Assembly: GCF_035946055.1 (NCBI RefSeq)
Contig: NZ_CP108364.1
Coordinates: 6,572,001 to 6,636,000, forward strand
Direction: 5' to 3'
Source: Streptomyces sp. NBC_01341
Lineage (GTDB): Bacteria > Actinomycetota > Actinomycetes > Streptomycetales > Streptomycetaceae
DNA length: 64,000 nt
The position numbers were made by a program, and so were the translations under genes. Below, one piece after another: positions 59,441-64,000 of the stretch. How positions within the stretch are numbered: position 1 is the stretch's first letter; the number at the start of each line of letters is the position of its first letter. The notes under the pieces were generated by a model that was not told the DNA's origin, searched no databases, and was given only the letters and a program-made list of their open reading frames with translations.

Positions 59441-61127
59441 CACGCAGCGGCCCCGCCAGGGGTCCGACATCCTCAGGACGGCCCTGGGCCGCAACCTCGG
59501 CGCCATGACCTGGGGCACCGTGCTCATGGGTCTGTACCAGGCCGGTGAGACCGCCTTCCCCATCGCCCTCGGCCTGATCGTCGAACACACCTTGCAGAAC
59601 CGGAGCCCCGGTTCGCTCGGCCTCTCGATCGCCGCCCTGGCCGTGATCATCACGACCGTGTCGCTGTCGTGGCGCTTCGGGATGCGCGTCCTGCAGAAGG
59701 CCAACACGACCGAGGCACATCGCTGGCGGGTGCGGGTCGCGGCCTGCGGCCTCCAGCCGGTGGCCCGTGACGTCGACCTGAAGTCCGGCGAGGTGCTGAC
59801 CATCGCCACCGAGGACGCCGACCAGACCGCGGACATCATCGAGGTGGTACCGCTGCTGATCAGCTCGCTGGTCGCGGTGGTGGTCGCCGCGGTCGCGCTC
59901 GGCCTGGCCGACCTGCGGCTCGGCCTCCTGGTGATCGCGGGGACCGTGGCGATCCTCTCGGTCCTGAGCGTGATGTCCGGGCGGATCGGCTCCAGCACCC
60001 GGGAGCAGCAGGCCCGGGTGGCGCGGGCGGGAGCCAAGGTCGCCGACCTGATCACCGGCCTGCGCCCGCTGCACGGATTCGGCGGCAACCACGCGGCGTT
60101 CCTCTCCTACCGGAAGGTCAGTACCGAGGCACGGCGCCAGGCGGTCACCGTCGCCAGGGTGAACGGCGTGTACGCCGGCACCGCCCTGGCCCTCAACGCG
60201 GTCCTCGCCGCCGCGGTGACCCTGACGGCCGGCTGGCTCGCCTTCGAGGGCCGCATCACCATCGGCGAGCTCGTGATGGCCGTGGGACTGGCGCAGTTCA
60301 TCATGGAACCGCTCAAGATGTTCTCGGAGATGCCCAAGTACGTCATGATGGCGCGCGCCTCCGCCGAGCGGATGGCTCTGGTCCTCACCGCACCTCCGGT
60401 GACCACCCCGGGGCCCGAACGCCCCGCCACCGGGGGGGACCTCGAGATCGACGACGTCACCCACGGGTGTCTGGGCGGGCTGAGGTTCCGGGTGCGCGCG
60501 GGGGAGTTCGTGGCGGTCACCGCCTACCGGCCCCGCGCGGCCGCCGACCTCGCGTCCGTGCTGGCCATGAACACCCCGCCCCACGCGTACGAGGGAGCGG
60601 TGCGGCTCGGCGGGCAGGACCTCTCGGGCCTGTCGGTCGAGGCGGTCCGGGAGCACATGCTCGTGAACCCCTACGACGGTGAGATCTTCGCGGGCACCCT
60701 CCGCACGAACATCGACCCGTCCGGCACCAGCGCGACGGTCGCGGAGGCTGTCGAGGCGTCCATGCTGACCGATGTCGTCGCCCTCCACAGGGAGGGGCTC
60801 GACCACGGTGTACGCGACCGCGGGGCCAACCTCTCAGGAGGGCAGCGGCAGCGGCTGTCCCTGGCCCGGGCCCTCGCCGCGGACGCCGAGGTCCTGGTGC
60901 TCCACGACCCGACGACCGCGGTGGACGCGGTCACCGAACAGCTCATCTCCCGGAACATCGCGAAGCTGCGCCGGGGCCGGACGACCGTCGTGCTCACGAG
61001 CAGCCCGGCGCTCCTGGACGCGGCCGACCGTGTCCTCGTCCTGGACGACGGCGTGATCACCGCCGAGGACACCCACCGCAACCTCCTGGCCACCGACGAG
61101 GCCTACTGCCTCGCCGTGGCGCGCTGA
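59430..61127 (+). CDS. cchI: ABC half-exporter (CchI) with degenerate Walker A
   Basis: This is a 565-aa exporter half: six membrane helices (about 25-320), then an ATPase domain (about 335-560). The signature motif LSGGQRQR is perfect (L468-Q472). Walker A is gone: the loop reads TAYRPRAAADL (364-374) with no GKS/T. The Walker B pair DE is H492-D493 (LHDPTT), and the H-loop His is Ser (LTSSPA, 523-528). It cannot bind and hydrolyse ATP at its own site but can supply the signature for CchG. ATG 59430 overlaps the cchH stop by 11 bases, so it is coupled to the synthetase. Confidence 0.93.
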   Translation: MTTDTQRPRQGSDILRTALGRNLGAMTWGTVLMGLYQAGETAFPIALGLIVEHTLQNRSPGSLGLSIAALAVIITTVSLSWRFGMRVLQKANTTEAHRWRVRVAACGLQPVARDVDLKSGEVLTIATEDADQTADIIEVVPLLISSLVAVVVAAVALGLADLRLGLLVIAGTVAILSVLSVMSGRIGSSTREQQARVARAGAKVADLITGLRPLHGFGGNHAAFLSYRKVSTEARRQAVTVARVNGVYAGTALALNAVLAAAVTLTAGWLAFEGRITIGELVMAVGLAQFIMEPLKMFSEMPKYVMMARASAERMALVLTAPPVTTPGPERPATGGDLEIDDVTHGCLGGLRFRVRAGEFVAVTAYRPRAAADLASVLAMNTPPHAYEGAVRLGGQDLSGLSVEAVREHMLVNPYDGEIFAGTLRTNIDPSGTSATVAEAVEASMLTDVVALHREGLDHGVRDRGANLSGGQRQRLSLARALAADAEVLVLHDPTTAVDAVTEQLISRNIAKLRRGRTTVVLTSSPALLDAADRVLVLDDGVITAEDTHRNLLATDEAYCLAVAR

Positions 61128-61135
61128 TCCGAGGG

Positions 61136-61167
61136 GGCCGGGCGGGGGGCCGGCCCCCCGCCCGGCC
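61136..61167. terminator. Perfect 32-bp palindrome ending the siderophore cluster
   Basis: GGCCGGGCGGGGGGCC (61136-61151) is followed at once by its reverse complement (61152-61167), giving a 16-bp GC-only inverted repeat with no spacer. It lies between the convergent cchI and S9 peptidase stops. Confidence 0.85.
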
Positions 61168-61171
61168 TTCG

Positions 61172-63208
61172 TCAGGGAGCGGCGGGCGGATCCCCCGGTG
61201 CCAGGTGCTGCCGGAGGAAGGTGTGCACCAGTGCATGGTTGTGAGCGGCCTGTTCGTTGTCCGACGCGCCCGCGTGGCCGCCGCCGACGTTCTCGTGGAA
61301 CAGGACCGGCAGGCCGAGTTCGCGCATGCGCGCGGCCGTCTTCCGGGCGTGCCCGGGGTGGACCCGGTCGTCGCGGGTGGACGTCTTCAGCAGGACCGGC
61401 GGGCAGGGGAGTCCCGCCGCCAGCCGGTGATAGGGGGAGGTTTCCCGCAGGTGGACGCGATCGGCCTCGTCGTCGGGATCGCCGTACTCCGCGATCCAGG
61501 ACGCGCCCGCCAGGAGCTTGTGGAAGCGCAGCATGTCCAGCAGCGGGACGTCCGCGACGACGGCCCCGAACAGCTCCGGGTAGCGGGTGATCATCGCGCC
61601 CATGAGCAGTCCGCCGTTGCTGCCGCCCTCGGCCCCGAGCATGGCGGGCGTGGTGATGCCACGGGCGACGAGGTCGGCGGCGACCGCGGCGAAGTCCTCG
61701 AACGCCCGGTGCCGGTCCGCGCCGAGCGCGGCCCGGTGCCACGTCGGGCCGTACTCCCCGCCGCCCCGGATGTTCGCGATCACGTACGTACCGCCGTACT
61801 CCAGCCAGCCCCTGCCCGTCACCGCTCCGTAGTACGGCGTGAGCGAGACCTCGAACCCGCCGTAGCCGTAGAGCAGGGTGGGACCCGGCCCGCCATCGGC
61901 GGGGCCGATCACGAAGTACGGCACCCGCGTGCCGTCCTCGGAGACCGCGAAGTGCTGAGCCACCCGCAGGCCGGCCGCGTCGAAGCGTGCCGGAGCCTGC
62001 TTGAGGATCTCCATCCCGCCCCCGGTCTCACCGTGGTAGAGCGTGGAGGGCTGCAGGAACCCGGACACGTCGAGGAAGAACTCGTCCGACACGTCGGGGT
62101 CCGTGTCCACGACGGTCGCGTCGGACAGAGCCGGCACCTCGGCCAGCGGACTGCGGGCCCACGCGCCGTCGGAGGCCGGGGTGAGCACCTCGATGTGAGT
62201 GCTCACGTCGCGCATCGTCGTCAGGATCAGATGGTGACGGGTCCATGAGTGGCCGGCCAGGGCCGTGCGCTCGTCCGGGGTGAACAGCACCTGCGCGGTA
62301 CGGTCGCCCGCCCGGAACGCGTCGAAGTCGAACACCAGCAGCGAGCCCGCCGGCCGGCCGAGCCAGGCGGACTTCAGCGTGACGACGAGATACCCGCGAT
62401 GGGCGTACGCGGCGGCGTCGTCGGGAACGTCGATCCGCTCCGGTGTGCCGTCCGCGCCCAGCAGGTGAAGCTCACCGCGGTGGAAGTCCAGCGTCCGCAC
62501 GACGAAGTCCCGCTCGAAGCCGGGGGTGCTGTCGTGCCAGCCGCCGGCCGAGACGTCACCCGCGTCCCCCTCGAAGACCACGGGGGCCTCGTCCAGCGGC
62601 GTCCCGCGCCGCCACCTGCGCACCGTGCGCGGATAACCGGAGTCGGTCAGCGAACCCGGCCCGGTGTCCGTACCGACGAAGACGGTGTCGGCGTCGATCC
62701 AGCCGATCCGCGTCTTCGCCTCCGCCACCCGGAAGCCGTCCTCGACGAACTCCAGGCTGCCGAGGTCGAACTCGCGCACCACGACCGCGTCGCCGCCGTC
62801 GCGCGACAGGCTCAGCAGCGCGCGGTCGTGGCCGGGATCGCGGACGCGTGCGCCCGCCCACACCCACTTCTCGCCCTCGGCCGACGCGAGCGCGTCGAGG
62901 TCGAGGAGGACCTCCCACTCGGGCGCGTCCTTGCGGTACTGCTCCAGCGTCGTACGCCGCCACACGCCGCGCACCCGCGTGGCGTCCCGCCAGAAGTTGT
63001 AGAGGTGCGCGCCCCGCCGGGTGGTGTACGGGATGCGGTCCGACGCGTCCAGCACGTCCCGCAGGCGTGTTCTCAGCGCGGCGAAGCCGTCGCCGACGGC
63101 CAGCGCCGCCTCGGTCTCCGCGTTCCGCCGGGCCACCCACGCGAGAGCGGCCTCCCCCTCGACGTCTTCCAGCCACAGATACGGGTCCTGATCAGTCACA
63201 CGCTGCAT
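61172..63208 (-). CDS. Prolyl oligopeptidase-family (S9A) serine peptidase
   Basis: About 678 aa. The N-terminal part opens with DPYLWLEDVEGEAALAWVARRN, the S9A landmark. It forms a seven-bladed propeller (about 70-400) and then an alpha/beta-hydrolase domain: nucleophile in EGGSNGGLLMG, aspartate in TRDDRVHPGHARK, histidine in NVGGGHAGASD. No signal peptide is seen, so it is probably cytosolic. It would cut short peptides after proline or act as an esterase/aminoacyl peptidase. The start is ATG 63208 or GTG 63199; neither has a ribosome site, so the mRNA may be leaderless. It occupies the place where S. coelicolor has cchJ, but on the opposite strand. Confidence 0.9.
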   Translation of the reverse strand: MQRVTDQDPYLWLEDVEGEAALAWVARRNAETEAALAVGDGFAALRTRLRDVLDASDRIPYTTRRGAHLYNFWRDATRVRGVWRRTTLEQYRKDAPEWEVLLDLDALASAEGEKWVWAGARVRDPGHDRALLSLSRDGGDAVVVREFDLGSLEFVEDGFRVAEAKTRIGWIDADTVFVGTDTGPGSLTDSGYPRTVRRWRRGTPLDEAPVVFEGDAGDVSAGGWHDSTPGFERDFVVRTLDFHRGELHLLGADGTPERIDVPDDAAAYAHRGYLVVTLKSAWLGRPAGSLLVFDFDAFRAGDRTAQVLFTPDERTALAGHSWTRHHLILTTMRDVSTHIEVLTPASDGAWARSPLAEVPALSDATVVDTDPDVSDEFFLDVSGFLQPSTLYHGETGGGMEILKQAPARFDAAGLRVAQHFAVSEDGTRVPYFVIGPADGGPGPTLLYGYGGFEVSLTPYYGAVTGRGWLEYGGTYVIANIRGGGEYGPTWHRAALGADRHRAFEDFAAVAADLVARGITTPAMLGAEGGSNGGLLMGAMITRYPELFGAVVADVPLLDMLRFHKLLAGASWIAEYGDPDDEADRVHLRETSPYHRLAAGLPCPPVLLKTSTRDDRVHPGHARKTAARMRELGLPVLFHENVGGGHAGASDNEQAAHNHALVHTFLRQHLAPGDPPAAP

Positions 63209-63330
63209 TGTGCAGGCCGGGACGGCCCGGGACCACATCGCGTCCGGCTCCGGGCACGCCGACCACGGCCCTGCTTGCCCGCCCTTCCCGGGGGTAGCAG
63301 CGAAGCACCGTCCAGAAGAAGGAGCGTGTG

Positions 63331-63825
63331 GTGTCCGAAGCGCATGACGTGGTAGCCGAGATTCTTGCGGACCATCGCAGCATGGAGGAGCTGCTGCGGC
63401 GGATGAGGAGTGTCGAGGAGGACCGGCGGGCGGCTCTGAACGACTTCGCCGCGCTCCTGATCGCCCATGGCGAGGCGGAGGAGGCCGAGGTGTACCCCGC
63501 GCTCAAACGGTTCCGCGGCGTGGACAACGAGGAGATCGAGCACGGGGAGGAGGAACACCACGAGGGAAACGAGGCGCTCCTCGCCCTGATGGAAGTCCGG
63601 GACGTCGGCTCCGACGAGTGGGACGAGAGGCTGGAGGAACTGGCGAAAGCGATCACGCACCACCTCGACGAGGAGGAACGCACGATCCTCAACGGTGCCC
63701 GGGAGAACGTGCCGGACGAGCGCCGCGCCGAACTCGCCGCCGTCTTCCTCCGCGACCGGGAGAAGCACCTGAAGACCGGCTGCGGCAGCATCGACAATGT
63801 TCGCGCGGTCGTACGGGCCCACTGA
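63331..63825 (+). CDS. Hemerythrin HHE-domain protein
   Basis: This is a 164-aa all-helical protein. Di-iron ligands of the HHE type are visible: His in ILADHRSMEELL, HGEAEEAEVYPAL in the second helix, EHGEEEHHEGNEAL in the third and THHLDEEERTIL in the fourth. Such proteins bind oxygen, nitric oxide or iron; which one here is not evident. GTG 63331 lies six bases after AAGGAG and is preferred over GTG 63328. A hairpin follows the stop. It is divergent from the S9 peptidase gene. Confidence 0.88.
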   Translation: MSEAHDVVAEILADHRSMEELLRRMRSVEEDRRAALNDFAALLIAHGEAEEAEVYPALKRFRGVDNEEIEHGEEEHHEGNEALLALMEVRDVGSDEWDERLEELAKAITHHLDEEERTILNGARENVPDERRAELAAVFLRDREKHLKTGCGSIDNVRAVVRAH

Positions 63826-63847
63826 GGTCCGCGGCTGTGCGCGGACC
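63826..63847 (+). terminator. Hairpin after the hemerythrin gene
   Basis: GGTCCGCG (63826-63833) pairs with CGCGGACC (63840-63847) around a 6-base loop, starting at the stop codon. A second 8-bp stem, GGCGGTGC/GCACCGCC, lies at 63911-63939. Together they suggest a terminator region. The rest of the window to 64000 shows no supported gene. Confidence 0.65.
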
Positions 63848-64000
63848 GCTCCGGGGAGGCCGATCGGGGCCCGCCCGTGGCCGTGGCTCCTCCCGACGGC
63901 ACAGGTGGAGGGCGGTGCGTCGATCGCCGGTGCACCGCCCCCGCCGACGGACGTGACGCCTGAGCGGCGCCGGAACCGGGGCGGCTGCGGCTTCGCCCCC

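Noticed and set aside
52706..60088. 2460-aa open frame on the minus strand across the NRPS
   Set aside because: It is a shadow of the NRPS codon bias; the translation is Val/Gly/Arg/Asp-rich with no domains, while the plus frame shows complete A, C, E and carrier motifs.

Overview
The window is high-GC DNA with strong third-position GC bias, many GTG starts and 4-bp stop/start overlaps. It carries a coelichelin-type siderophore cluster, SSI and Rv1733c-like families, and stressosome-type regulators. Together these point to a Streptomyces chromosome. No tRNA, rRNA, CRISPR array, transposase or att site was seen.

Layout. From 1 to 19.6 kb lie mostly single housekeeping or conserved actinomycete genes: a Cds1-like PLP enzyme, a membrane PP2C phosphatase, a DeoR regulator, a large membrane hydrolase that overlaps tail to tail with a beta-helix/AAA+ fusion, an Rv1733c-like membrane protein, a MOSC protein, a TerA-like protein, an HpnB-like glycosyltransferase, an Asp/Glu racemase, apolipoprotein N-acyltransferase and a Nudix hydrolase. 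From 19.9 to 27.0 kb is a translationally coupled stress-signalling module: an untracked 26-aa membrane peptide, RsbR-, RsbS- and RsbT-like proteins, an ATPase/PP2C fusion, a hybrid histidine kinase, a receiver-PP2C protein and a separate STAS anti-anti-sigma factor. From 27.1 to 36.7 kb come an MHS-family transporter, an SSI-type protease inhibitor with Arg at P1, a three-gene choline/betaine operon, and a zinc alcohol dehydrogenase divergent from an XRE/MmyB regulator. From 36.7 to 39.8 kb is a secreted GH16 glucanase/GH18 chitinase pair behind a clear sigma70-like promoter that overlaps a DasR-like half-palindrome. The two genes share a 359-bp lectin-domain repeat with one base difference.

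From 39.8 to 61.1 kb is a coelichelin-type NRPS cluster in the gene order known for cchA to cchI: formyltransferase, ornithine hydroxylase, two permeases, ATPase, binding lipoprotein, ABC half-exporter, 3630-aa trimodular NRPS, second ABC half-exporter. The adenylation pockets read as formyl-hydroxy-Orn, Thr and hydroxy-Orn. Iron-box operators (DmdR1/IdeR type) sit in the cchA/cchB intergenic region and upstream of cchF. The release esterase (cchJ) and the MbtH-like gene (cchK) that follow cchI in S. coelicolor are not in this window. An S9 peptidase and a hemerythrin protein are there instead.

How it works together: CchB hydroxylates ornithine, CchA formylates it, CchH assembles the peptide, CchG/CchI probably export it, and CchF-CchCDE import the ferric complex, under iron-box control. 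The most notable observation is that CchG and CchI have complementary broken ATPase motifs. This predicts an obligate heterodimer with one working ATP site although the two genes are 10.9 kb apart.
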